Source: an uncultured Lachnospiraceae bacterium
Lineage (GTDB): Bacteria; Bacillota; Clostridia; Lachnospirales; Lachnospiraceae
NCBI GenBank assembly: GCA_900316625.1
Contig: ONDO01000007.1
Location: forward strand, 1-64,000
DNA length: 64,000 bases
Direction of reading: 5' to 3'
Position 1 is the stretch's first letter; the number at the start of each line of letters is the position of its first letter. The notes below the pieces were generated by a model that was given only the letters and a program-made list of their open reading frames with translations, was not told the origin of the DNA and made no database searches. A program made the translations under genes and the position numbers. This document shows positions 11,701 to 22,600 of this stretch, in pieces.

Positions 11701-13612
11701 AAGTGGCTGGAATACAAGAGCGGATGGTCGTGGTACGACATACAGACTGAATACGAATTACAAGAATCTTACTTCCGTGGATGGAACTAAGATTACTCTC
11801 TATGCAGTTTGGTCCAGAAATACGTATTACATTAATTACAACCTCCGAGGAGGAGGTAGTAACCGCAACATCTCTAATTACAATGCGGAGATGACTGCCG
11901 ATGCAGTTTCCATGGAAGGAAAAAATCCGACCAAGAGATATGCAGACTTTATTGGATTCTATGCCAGTGAAGATGAGGCCAAGGCAGCTGAAACAGTAGC
12001 ATTTGAAGAAGGTATTGAGGAAGCGCAGAAGACTGCTTGGGCAGGTTTTAATCTTAACGATGTAATGACCAGATGCGGTCAGGCAGTAAGAGGCAGATAT
12101 TCTATGACACTCTATGCTGCATGGCTGCCTTATACCTATGAACTTACTTATGACCTGAATACCGATGACCTCGCTGGTACTGCCTCTGCAAATGGTTCGG
12201 CAACAGCAGTCCATGTTGCAGATGAACTTGCTGCAAATTCTCACGCAGATCTGATTCAGAAGACGGCGTCCGGGGTTCTCAAGGAATCACAGAGTCCTCT
12301 TAGAATATCCGTTGGTGAGCAGGTGGTTCTCCCTGCGGATAGTGCCACTACCGGTATCAATCGTCCCGGTTATATTCTGACTTGGAACACAAGAGCGGAT
12401 GGCAGAGGATCTGATTATCGTGCAGGACAGACGATTTCTAACCTGTCTACCAATGATGGGGCTAAGATCACTCTCTATGCGAACTGGACGAAGATTAATT
12501 ACTCCATTCGTTACCATATGAATGGCGGTTCTAATCCTTCCACTAATTCTTCCGGTAGAAACGTAGAGCAGTCTTCTCTGATGCTTAGTGGCGCTACGAA
12601 GAACTACGCCAACTTCCTCGGTTGGTACGCTAGTCAGGATGAGGCGGATCAGGCAAAGGCAAGAGCCTTTGAAAATAAGGAATTAGTGCCTCCGATTACA
12701 GAACTTAATGCAGATACTCTGACTAAGTATGCAAAGCTTGATCGTAATCAGTACGTGGTAGATCTTTACGCTGCATGGAAGCCCTTCACCTATACAGTTA
12801 CCTATCATTCCAACGCAACAGAGAGTGTAGGTTGGACAGGAGAAGATGGAAAGGTTCTTACCAGCAAGGTTGTAACCTATGAAGTTGGAACCAATGGCTA
12901 CTATGAAGCAGCACCGATATATCCTGGATATACTCAGACAAACTGGAATACCCGAATTGACGGTAGAGGAAGTAACTATAGAGTAGGAAGCCGATTCTCT
13001 AATCTGACAGTGACGGATGGAGAAGAAATCGATCTCTATGCGATCTGGAATCGAAACAATTACAGCATTCATTATAACAATAATGGTGGAAGACTGAGTG
13101 CTTCTAATGTAAGTAGTTATAATGCAGACTCTGAGAATTTCATTCTGAATAATCCGACCAGAGAGAACTATACCTTTAAGGGATGGGCTGTAACAGATAG
13201 CCGCTGGAATTATGATGTTAAGAATCCTACGATTCTTAGCAGAATCAACTTCGAAGAACTGAAAGCTAAGAATCGTCTTGGAAATCTTTACCTAAAGGCA
13301 ATTTTCGAAGCTCATACTTATGATGTGACCTATAAGGCAGATAACTTTGTATCTGCTAATACCAATACAGCTTCTGCACTTGTTCGAAATGCAGACGGAA
13401 GCGTATACAATAATCAGACGCTTACATATACCTGTGATCAGAATGAGAAGACGCTTTCCGGTCTGGTTCGTTATGGCTATACGCTTGCTGGATGGCGTGA
13501 TGTTGAGACCAATCGTACCTATGGTATCAACGCAAATGTACGTAACCTCAGAACCTATGCAGTTGATGCTAAGGACAATGACAAGGCTGGAAGCAATCTG
13601 GAGAAGAGATAA
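5792..13612 (+). CDS. Giant secreted repeat protein, N-terminal part (signal peptide, transglutaminase-like domain, repeats 1-20)
   Basis: ATG 5792 is chosen because AGGAAGAAA precedes it and it opens a signal peptide (MRRKEFAKRITAIILAATTML). Residues ~450-495 hold a transglutaminase/protease-like core with a Cys-His-Asp triad: C452 (VCAGYAKSY), H478 (GHEWN) and D493 (VDCTWDD). From ~575 onward come InlB/Listeria-Bacteroides-type repeats of 70-110 residues, each closing in L-Y-A-x-W. From about the fifth repeat they alternate strictly between a GWY type and a WNTRADG type. The frame ends at TAA 13,610 in the middle of repeat 21. The same repeat pattern resumes in the next frame at 13,587, so this is the first half of one gene broken by a frameshift. 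Likely role: wall-exposed stalk or adhesin. Ligand and substrate are unknown. Confidence 0.85.
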   Translation: MRRKEFAKRITAIILAATTMLSVAGTNNSAAEDARDVEEEAVEETTPKDGDENQEGTTSVLPAAEANGDANSVIALDVLPANSRIITADEKKSVEDAIALLPKTWNATMGDGSKKNIDISWTCMDDFNNSEKTSFVFAGSFADTTLNTSLNAEDISKLLRYEIIFASEAEVDETLEVSQEKPTGRQSMTFNFSDNSLMVELAEEDDANSLTTQAYSARYLAAEPEQTSVLSEAATGTMSRISATEEEYAYLHLTDAEKELYNAIDQQVDNYLYYGVEPIHTSTHNADNEQIDLSITEAIVVPNGLSVDRAQQILMIYEGLNPQAFFLSTAIGYGTRPCTDGTTENILIGYLFPDFDTAAEIKKGAEDLSTNLKNTVKSVENTATSDYEAAELLHNALCERVVYDRAAVNYSGPIPPSSWTVGNIMYDQSIASAFIDNSVVNATDTSAQRTVCAGYAKSYTALARLEGFEAMSVTSRGHEWNKMKLYDTWFIVDCTWDDTDDASVPYVYDHFLVPQSYFDNDPLAKENHTEDSTWKGISPAAEQNFVYGIKFDANTEDETLAGEMTSIAPQTQNSSVTLGANVYTRADYAFVGWDTLADRQNNADGTHYAAHTEIPVMYEDGEVLANGLTTVPANKELHLYAKWAEKKYTITYDGNGADNALKETADGQVRRTMDTETVSVNDDHALAGNLYTRKGYTLSGWNTDQYGRGQEYAEDAILPSSTAKYGDEIVLYAQWSADQYDINYYNIEDGMENPNPAAYSVENLTDGKLILADPISNDARYFDGWYTTADFKAGTKVTELTADTERVHGAVELYAKWSKGLQIVFDANTPEGQTVNGKMPKATFQQAGDYTFPENNYSVNGYAFQGWAFTSEATSAEISDHQTVSLQSGTLTYSLKGEDKTRDLSALDTSAIGDSTVLTLYAVWKKADLQLVFDANGSDAFPGYFLSGDETLSNEDKTIHPSVLTQSVDYKDTYYVGKWSEGDGDTLLSYDSALVRRDGYEFTGWNTQPDGRGTTWYYGTRNTNNYATGSVITLYAQWRPVTYYISYNNTTSTRATATLKSTYKVNDSADGRYVLPELTRNNYKFLGWYKSKEDAKNAVDLATGMTTLDELGLKEETKPAAVTEISPANYQGMLTPNGSRQYIYLYAAMQPYTYTVTYDLNAENDETASLGIDNKTGDPYVSGQMYEIDKTYQFAVASRNGFRFDYWTVNADGSGNRYGAHTNFRNLKVAEGNPDFKVYAHWTPITYAIDYNLSGGRNSNLNPLRFTVQTKEADLRLYNATKTNYVFKGWSLKNPADATYTDADLIQVGEKDTLGYVRLDPTKISAYYGGLANIPRERLIVYAVFEPYTYTIRYHSESAEAKFVNPDRDDASVCTVRGYEVDQNYQYLKDIYRPGYSIANWNTRPDGNGSRYTAGANFRNLTTTADDVIDLYAQWTQATYRITYDLQGGNNNGGNISSFNINSAESLLKNARLNGNDKLFDHWEYVDKDGKTQTITSINPKTLIDRVATYNITLTAVWKPYRIVYHANGGNGLALNADKPSDLSQEYAVDGDVAVAAQTTDKSLARTGYILNYWSTNANGSGNRYNPGQTYKRFASTLNQNLWTLETVGEGEASKKVYTLNLYASWARNGYTISYQNMSGARNGDGNPASYHVESADVVLSDATKTGYKFAGWYSTADQADAAVDAYKKGQNSTEGRVTEINASNVEMLEDPTRASGTRRYINLYPAWVPVTYTLRYHSNFGNDQVKEVVYEYGINAKYADDATFTNTGYSLNRWNTRADGSGSNYYPNRDFRNMTDTDENVIDLYAQWNTIRYTITYDLRNGDSNGRNNTTYYVNSEAFSLNDGTRANASFLGWYRTSADARLAERIAKGMAGSDVTAKEDINGKRIYLFVPSEWAEDGNITLYAAWDTTDYTVEYNLNANDAAFGKVVEPSSENAEWTVKKEVAPKLTVAYGDNFRMTDHAVRLGYTLSGWNTRADGRGTTYRLNTNYKNLTSVDGTKITLYAVWSRNTYYINYNLRGGGSNRNISNYNAEMTADAVSMEGKNPTKRYADFIGFYASEDEAKAAETVAFEEGIEEAQKTAWAGFNLNDVMTRCGQAVRGRYSMTLYAAWLPYTYELTYDLNTDDLAGTASANGSATAVHVADELAANSHADLIQKTASGVLKESQSPLRISVGEQVVLPADSATTGINRPGYILTWNTRADGRGSDYRAGQTISNLSTNDGAKITLYANWTKINYSIRYHMNGGSNPSTNSSGRNVEQSSLMLSGATKNYANFLGWYASQDEADQAKARAFENKELVPPITELNADTLTKYAKLDRNQYVVDLYAAWKPFTYTVTYHSNATESVGWTGEDGKVLTSKVVTYEVGTNGYYEAAPIYPGYTQTNWNTRIDGRGSNYRVGSRFSNLTVTDGEEIDLYAIWNRNNYSIHYNNNGGRLSASNVSSYNADSENFILNNPTRENYTFKGWAVTDSRWNYDVKNPTILSRINFEELKAKNRLGNLYLKAIFEAHTYDVTYKADNFVSANTNTASALVRNADGSVYNNQTLTYTCDQNEKTLSGLVRYGYTLAGWRDVETNRTYGINANVRNLRTYAVDAKDNDKAGSNLEKR

Positions 13613-16600
13613 TTATTCTCTTCGATATGAGTTAAATGGTGGCAATAATAACGGTGGTAATCCCGGATCTTATCATGCAGAGACCAAGTCTGCTTCTGGT
13701 GCATATCAGATCATTCTAAATGCTGCAAAGCGGAATAATTACAACTTCTTGGGATGGTATAAGGATCCTGACTTTAAGGAAGCGCTAAAGAAAGTAGACG
13801 GATCTGAAAACTGGATCTTTGACGTATCTGATTTCGTTGGTAAGGGTGCTACTACCATCTATGCTAAGTGGGCTCCTAACAGATATGTGATTCACTACAC
13901 CCTTGGTGACGATGTTGATACCCTTGATGCAAATGGAAAGGTAAGCCCGAACTATAGTGTAATGGCTGAGGCAGATCGTACGCAGACCTGTGATGTGGAC
14001 ATTACCTATCGTTTCTCTACCTTAACCAATCGTGCCGGTTATGAAATGACCGCATGGAAGGACCTTAAGACCAACAGGACCTATACTCCCGGAGCTGCTT
14101 TCCGTAACTATTCTCTTAAGGATGGGGACGAGATTAATCTGGAAGCTGTATGGACTCCGATTCGATATAACATTCGATATGAACTGGACCGAGGATCGAA
14201 TTCCTCTCTGAATGCTACTTACTATGATGTGAACAAGAACACCATGAAGCTTCGCCATCCCAGCAAGAATAATTATGAGTTTATTGGCTGGTATTCTTCT
14301 AAAGATGAAGCAGAAGAGGCAAGTAGAATCGCTGTTCAGAACCAGATCGTTGAACGGAAAAAGGCAATGGGTGCTTCAGCTGAAGAAGCAGGACAGATAA
14401 AAGAACTTCCCAAGGAGTCTTATTTATCAGAACTCACGCTGGATAAGGCGATTAAGCTTTCTGTATGTACAAATAATCGCTATGAGATGAAACTCTATGC
14501 AGCTTGGAGACCTCATGTGTATTCTGTAACTTATCATCTCAACAGCTCTGATGGACGATTTGAGAATGAGACTTCTTCAGATAAAACTTTAGTGATCAGG
14601 AAGGATGCAAAATCTCCTGAAGAGGACACTGTAACAAAGTTTTATCAGGTGGATGAAACCGGTAAGTTTATTGGTGACACCGTAAATACGACGCAGGGAA
14701 ATGTTTATCGTAGTGGCTATCGCCTTGGAAGATGGACCACCAAGGCAAATAACAGTGGTTCCGCTTATGCCGGAGATCACAACTTTAACAATCTGTCTTA
14801 TGCAGATGGCCAGGCAATCCATCTCTATGCGCAGTGGAGCCTTGCTACTTATCGCATCACCTATGAATACAATGGCGGTAGAAACCCAGGAAATAGCGGG
14901 GCTTACAATGTTAATTCTGACAAGATCGTATTAAAGGATTCTTCTAAGAATTATTCGAAATTCATAGGATGGTATAGCTGTGATACCACTTCAGTAATGG
15001 AACAGTTGAACGCTGTGGACTATGCTGGTAACGAAAATCGAGATGCTGAAAAGCAGAAGATTCTTGATGATGTAGAAAAGTATAAAGTCACCTCAATCTA
15101 CGGTGGAGAACTGGAAGCAGCCGGAAGAGACGGAAGTGATCAGGGACTTGAGAATGGTCTAAAGATTGGCGATATCAAACTGTATGCTCTTTGGGATGAT
15201 AATGATTATGAAGTTATCTTTGATCTGAACGAGGGAGACAGAAGGAATAAACTTGAACCCGCCTCAACAAAAACACTGATGGAGTCCTATGGTGCTATTG
15301 ATAATGGAAATGGTACTTATAGTCTTCGTATAGTGACAAATAAGAACTATAAGATGCCTGCGGGTCTTTCTGTAGCTGGATATAATCTGTCTACATGGAA
15401 GAATATGGCGGATAATCGTACGTATGGACCAAATTCAAGCTTTAATAATCTGCTCACAGAGGATGGGAGCAGTATTACTCTGACCGCTCAGTGGTCTCAG
15501 CCTAGATACTCCATTCGATATAACATGAACGGAGGAAATAATGATCGTAGTAATCCGACCTCTTATCTTGCAGATAACAGTCTAACGATCAAGGTTCCGA
15601 CCAGAAGCAATTACAAGTTTGAGGGATGGTATCTCAATACTGCATTAACGAAGCCTTTTAACGGTACTCTTAATACAGAACCTGAAACCAAGGCAGATAT
15701 TCATACAGATGGTAATACGCTGTCTAAGATGTATGGGAATCTGAATCTCTATGCGAAGTGGAGTCCTATGACCTACTCCGTAGAGTATCTGGACAACAAG
15801 GGACAGGCATTTGGAACAGAGGTGAAAACATCCTATACAAATGCTATTGATAGCGGTAGAAAAGCGGATCAGGCTTACTATTACAGAAGTGACTATGGAA
15901 AAGCAGGTTATGTGCTGAAGGGATGGACCCTGGCTAAGGGCTCCACCGGAATTAACTATTATCCTGGTAATACTTACCGTAATCTGATCAACAGTACTTC
16001 CCAGGATGGTAGAAAGGTAACTTTGTATGCTGTTTGGGGACGAAACAACTATTCTGTTACTTTCGTAACGAATGGTGGATCTATTAATGAATCCTTTATT
16101 CGTTCTTACAATGCTGAAAGTGAAGGATTTGATCTCCCCAGCAAGGTAAGTCGCCGTAACTATACCTTTGCCGGTTGGTATACAGATCCTAGCTTCTCTG
16201 AAAAGGCAAAGGCTACTGTAGTGCCTGGAGCCAAGAACGATTATGTTCCTTCATCTATGGCTGCAGATGGAACTCTTGCAAACCTTAAGTTTTATGCAAA
16301 ATGGACGGCGAATACCTATAAGGTTGTATTCCATAATGAAAACGGTAGTAGAGTCATCGATTCTAATGAGACGAATCTTCCTGAATTTTGGAATACGGAT
16401 TCTTCATATAAGATGCCTTCTCTTAAGAGAGATGGCTATACCTTTAAGGGATGGGCAACGGATGCAAATAGCACTCGTGTGGCATACAGTGCAGATAGAA
16501 ATTACTCTAATCTGATCGCAGGAACTGATAATTACAGTGGCCTTAGTGATGCCGAGAAGGCGAAGTATACCAGAAATCTCTACGCAGTATGGTCTGAAAA

Positions 16601-19600
16601 TCAATATAGCATCCGCTACAACTTAGATGTTGGAAGCAATCCTGGATCGAACCCGACCACCTTTGGTATTACTGCTGGCAAGGATGGAAAACTTACGATT
16701 GCAGCTCCGACCAGAAGCAATGCAGTATTTACCGGCTGGTATGTGAATGGAATCAAGAATGAGAATAAGCTGGCAGCTAATGCAAATTACAGTCAGTCTG
16801 TTTTTGATATTAAGGCAATCTGCCAGAAGTATGGTTATAAAGACGTAACCCTTTACGCTGCATGGAAGGTTGATTCCTATAAGGTTAAGTTTGATCTTCA
16901 GGATAGTGAGAAGAGAAAAGCGAATATTAAGTGGGCGACGAATACAGCGCCTATTGATGTTGTGGATACAGAGTCTGATAAAATCTTAACTCTTCATACC
17001 GGATATGCTTATCGATTCCCGACTGCAGTAAGAGAGGGATACTCTTTTGCCGGATGGTCTACTGTTGCAGGGTCTGACAGAGTGAACTACTCTGCAAACG
17101 GTAATTACAGAAATGTTATTGCCGGTTCTGAAGATGGTAAGAACTCCATTACTCTTTATGCCGTATGGAGAGCAAATTCTTACCGTATTTACTATAACTA
17201 CAATGGTGGAAGAGGACAGGGTAGAACGAGTACTTATACTCCCTCGTATCCGTCCAATTACACCATGGATAATACAGCGGTAGAAGAGACAGGAAAAGAT
17301 GCATTGATCATCAGTGCACCGACTCGAACCGGATATACCTTCGAGGGTTGGTATCTGGATCCTGGATTTAAGGTACTTCTCGCCGATTATGATCAGGTTG
17401 AAAGTGGTAGTACCGAAAAGGGAACAAAACTTGATGCAAAGGCATTAGAGAGTAAGTTAGGAAAGCTTTCTAACATTACGCTCTATGCGAAGTGGAGAGC
17501 AAATAAGTACACCGTAAAATATGATGCAAATGATGGAACTCTCGGAAGATATTCCACAAGAATAAATGCAAATTATCAGTACGAGTACGGTAATACTTAT
17601 GTAACTCCCTCTGATGTAAACAGAACCGGATATACTTTCCGTGGCTGGAATACAGATAAGAAGCAGGCAGATCAGGGTAGAGCACGTTTTGGCGTAAATG
17701 CGACCATTTCTAACCTGATGGACCAGGATCAGACCTCCGTCGTACTTTATGCTGTATGGGGTGCTGAGAATACATATTCTGTTCGTTACAACTATAACGG
17801 TGGTTCTCAGCAGAGAAGCAATGGTGACTATAAGCCGACCTATCCGGAAAATTATAAATATAGTAACCACGGAGAGGATAAGCTCTACATTTATGAACCT
17901 GTTCGAAGTGGCTATTCTTTCAAAGGATGGTATCTGGATAATACCTTTAATACGCCTCTTTCTTCCGTAGTGGTTCAGACAGATGCACCGGCAGGAGTTA
18001 CAATTCTGGATGCTAAGGATCTTGCAGATCAGAATCTGCTGGGTAATCTGAACCTCTATGCAAAGTGGGCAGACTCTTCCGTATCTTATGATATGGATGC
18101 AGAGAATCTGGATGTCTATAAGGCTCTTAAGGAGATTGAGGAAAAATCAACTGCGGCAGCGGCTAAGACTGCGGCAGCGGCTAAGATCAAGGAACTGGAT
18201 GCTGGAATTCAGGAGACCTATCGGGCTGATCAGAATTATGTGTTAAGTTCAGGGATTAAACTGAACGGTTATACCCTGACAAGCTGGCAGGTATGGGATC
18301 AGGAGAATGATGCAGAACATCGTGTACTTAGATCCTATAATCCCGGAACTTCTGTTCGTAATATTGCCAATGGCGGTAATATCATCCTTCATGCAGTTTG
18401 GACACCTGTAACGTATCGAATCAACTACTACACCAATGGTGGTTCCCTTCGAAATCAGGTGACCTCTTACACTGTAGTTGGTGCAAATAATAAAGCAACG
18501 GAAGCAATTGTAAAGATTGTTGCTCCAAACAGAATCTATTACACTTTTGATGGTTGGTATACCACTTCCCAACTTCAGGAAGAAAGTAAATACGAACCGG
18601 GTCAGTTTGACCCTGCCATGGAAGCAGCAATGGGGACGATTGGAGATAAGAATCTCTATGCTAAGTGGTCCAGAGACAAATATACAATTAATTATTATGA
18701 TCATTCCCAGGATGGAAGCTGGAAGAAGCTGGATTTAACTCAGACAGCAGAGATGGGAACATATGCCCGTCTCAACAGCACCCATTCTCGCCCGGGCTAT
18801 ACTCTTGCCGAATGGAACACGGAGGAAGATGGTAGTGGAATCGGCTATGCTCGTGGAGGAAACTATTATTTTAATTCCTTCCGTGATGTGGAAGACTCTG
18901 CAGTTGTAAGAAAAGAATCTACAGTTAATCTCTATGCACAGTGGAAGATGGACATCTATCGCATTCATTGGGATGCAAATGGTGGAAATAATCCGAAGGC
19001 AAACACGGATATCTATAATTACAAGGTTGATGAGTATCTGCTGAATGGTAAGGTCCTTGCGGATCATGTGACGAATCGTTCTACTGTTGTTCTTGAAAAT
19101 CCGACGCGAACGAATTACACCTTTGCAGGTTGGTACTGCACAAATGGCATTCTTGGAACAGATGCGAATGGAAAACTTCTAAGAAATGAAGAAGGAAATT
19201 ACTACTTTGAGACCAAGAAGGCTGCAGAGATTGGGAATATTAATCTTAAGGCTGAATGGTCCAGAGATAGTTATACAATCGAATACCATGATATTGATCG
19301 AGATGGAAATGATATTGTTCTGAACGCTGTTGAACAGAAGAATACGTCAGACCGTCTTAAGGTAGGTGAAGTTAGAGATCTTACTCAGAAAGTGAATGTT
19401 GGTGATAGTGTCAGATTGAACTCTTCTTATAAGAAGCCGGGATATACCTTAAGAGGCTGGACTCTTACAAAGGGGAATACGGATCTTACGGGAGAGGGAA
19501 GCTACAGAAGTGGTTCTACCTACAGAGATCTAACCAGAACGGATGGGAAAGTATTGAAACTCTATGCAATCTGGGACCTTAATACCTACACGATTCGTTA

Positions 19601-22600
19601 TAACCTGAATGGTGCAAGTTATGATCATAAGGAAGGTGTAAGCTACCCTGACAAATACGATATTGAAGATCATTCCGTAACGATTCCGGATCCTGTAGAT
19701 GCAGATTACTACTTCGCTGGTTGGTATCTGGATTCTCGTTTTGAGAAGCCAATCTCGGACTATGTAGAGGCATCCAATGCGGATGCAATTGGAATGACCG
19801 TTTTGGATACCGATCAGCTGGCAGATGCAAATCTGATGACGAATCAGAATTTGTATGCAAAGAGAACCTATAATGTTTCCTTCGATGCTAACGGAGGTTT
19901 CATTGAGGCGAAGGATAAGACGCTTAAAGATTGCGTACGTGGCGTAACCTATAGAACCGATAACACTGCAAGCAGAACAGGTTACACGCTTCGTGGATGG
20001 AACAGCAGTAAGGAAGAGGCAAATCTTGGAAGAACACAGTATGGTGTAAATGCCGGGTTTAATAACTTGCCGGATCGCTTCCATGAGAAAGACATTACAC
20101 TCTATGCGGTATGGTCTCCAATTACTTATAGCATTGCTTTCAATTCCAATGGTGGAACGATTCGAAATGCTGTTTCCAGATATACGATGGAGACAAATCC
20201 CTTTGCTCTTCCTGATGAGAACGATGCCAATAAGGACAATCAGAATATCTACCGTAATGGATATATCTTTGGTGGATGGTACACCAGCCCGGATTTTGGA
20301 GCGGATGAGGATGAGCATCTTCTTTCCGCTACCGGATCTGAGAAGTATCTGAAGCAGGCTGTTACCAAAATTAATCCTTCTGAGATGGTGGATTATGTGG
20401 ATGGAACAACCCTTCGTCTCTATGCGAAGTGGACACCTATTGAGTACACGGTGAACTACTATAAGGATGCTGAGGCAAGCTCTGCTTCATATTCTGAAAA
20501 GGTAAAGTACGATGAAAATCGTATGTTCTACACAGGAATCATGAATCCCGGTTATGCAATCAACGGATGGCATACGGATAAGCATGAAGCTTCTCTTGGA
20601 AGAACAAAGTATGGTGCAGGTAATACCTATAGAAATCTGAGTGCTGTAGATGGTGATGTAATCAATCTCTACGGCGTATGGACTCCTAAGGCTTATACCA
20701 TCGTATATCACTACAATGGTGGTAGCAGAGTGTCCGGTAAGACTTATCCGACCAGCGTCAACCTGTCAAAGGGTGGCGTAAAGATTGATGCTCCTTACAT
20801 TCGATACAATTACTTTGTGGGGTGGTATCTGAATAATCCGGGAACGGATAAGGAAGAGTGCAAGCTCTCTAAGGAGGGAAAAGTATCTACTCTGGATCTT
20901 GAAACTCTCCGGAAGGTTAAGCTTTATAACAATGACAGCATTCAGCTCTATGCCAAGTATGAGGGCCAGAAATATAATCTGACCTTTGATGCAAATGGTG
21001 GCGATTTTAAATCTGTGAAGGATGAGGAGAAAGGTCTTGTTACTGATAAGGATCCGAACGGAGAGCAGTGGAAGAATCTTTCTGCGACGGATAAATATAC
21101 CTTACCTGGTGGTGATTGTGTGGCTCGTCCCGGAGCTAAGTTCCTGGGATGGGATAAGAATCCTAATGCGACAAGTCCTAAATATAAGTCAGAAGGAACG
21201 ATCGCAGATGAGATTATTGAAGGTGTAGAGAATCCTGAAAATATAACTCTCTATGCAATCTGGAGCGCATATACCTACAAGGTAAATTACCAGTGGAACG
21301 GTGGTTCTAAGAATGCTTCTAAGAAGTATCCGGATACATTTAATGTAAAGAGTAATGAATACATTGAGATTCCTGCACCTCAGGAACGTACCGGATGGAT
21401 CTTCCGCGGCTGGCGTCTGAATACCCATGACGATAAACTTGCGATGGAAGAAGATAAGACCACAAAGATTCCGGTACAGGATCTGATTGATCAGGATGAA
21501 CTTGACGACATTACTCTGTATGCCGCATGGGAAGAGAAGACCTATAATGTTGCCTTTGATCTTAATGGTGGTAAGTATATCGATGAGAGCTATAATCCTA
21601 CATTGAATGGTCCAAACAGAAACAGTAGCGTTTCACCTACTGAAAGTTGGACTCATCTGAAGTACTCTAAAAACTACTATCTGCCCAAGGCGGAAGGTCT
21701 CTATTTTGAAAAGGCTGAAACCAAGGTGGTTGATGGGGCTCCGTCTGTTGAGACGAAGTACCTGGTACTCACCGGATGGACTCTGTCTGATGATAAAGCA
21801 ACGGTTTATAAGCCGGGGGCTGAAATCAAGCACAAACCTATTGCAGATGGTGATGTAGTTGATAATGATGCTGTGACCGATACCTATAAGGCGGTATGGA
21901 GTGAGACGACTGAACTGGGAGTAACACTTACCAAAGCACAGGGTAGAGGAACAGACGCTGCCAGTGATCCAAATAATGCAGAATATATTGCTGAAATTCA
22001 GAGTTATATTCCTGATCAGATTGCAGCTCGTGGTGACTTAACTGCTTATCAGCAGAACAAGAATCTCTACATTGATGTTGAAGCTGCAGTATTTGGAAGA
22101 CAGCAGTCTGTGGATTCTAAATACTATCTTGTAACCACGAATCAGTCTACCGGTAAGCCGGAATACTATATTCCGAATAAGGATCTTGATCAGTTTTCCA
22201 TGGATGGAAATCCTCAGAAAATTAAGTTCAGCATTCCTCTGATTAATTACTTCAGTGGTGTTCTCTATTATCGTCAGTGCATTGCTTATCGAATTGATGG
22301 TAGTGGTAAACTGACGGGCGAGAGAGTGTATCTGAGACCTGCTATGGACCAGTTTGCGCTGGCAACCAATGTGGGCACTACAGAGACGCCTAAGTTTAAT
22401 GTAGTAAGTAACAAGAAGTATGTTGCAGATTCTGCAGCACTTTCCTACCGTCGTGACTACGATGGAGGTGATACGGTAAAGGGTATCCAGGGTGGCGAGC
22501 ATATTATTGATGCTAGTGGACATAAGGTGGAAAATGATCTTGGTGTCAGCCATGTATATCTGAACCTCTACATGTCTCAAGTAGTTAATCCGAATGCAAA

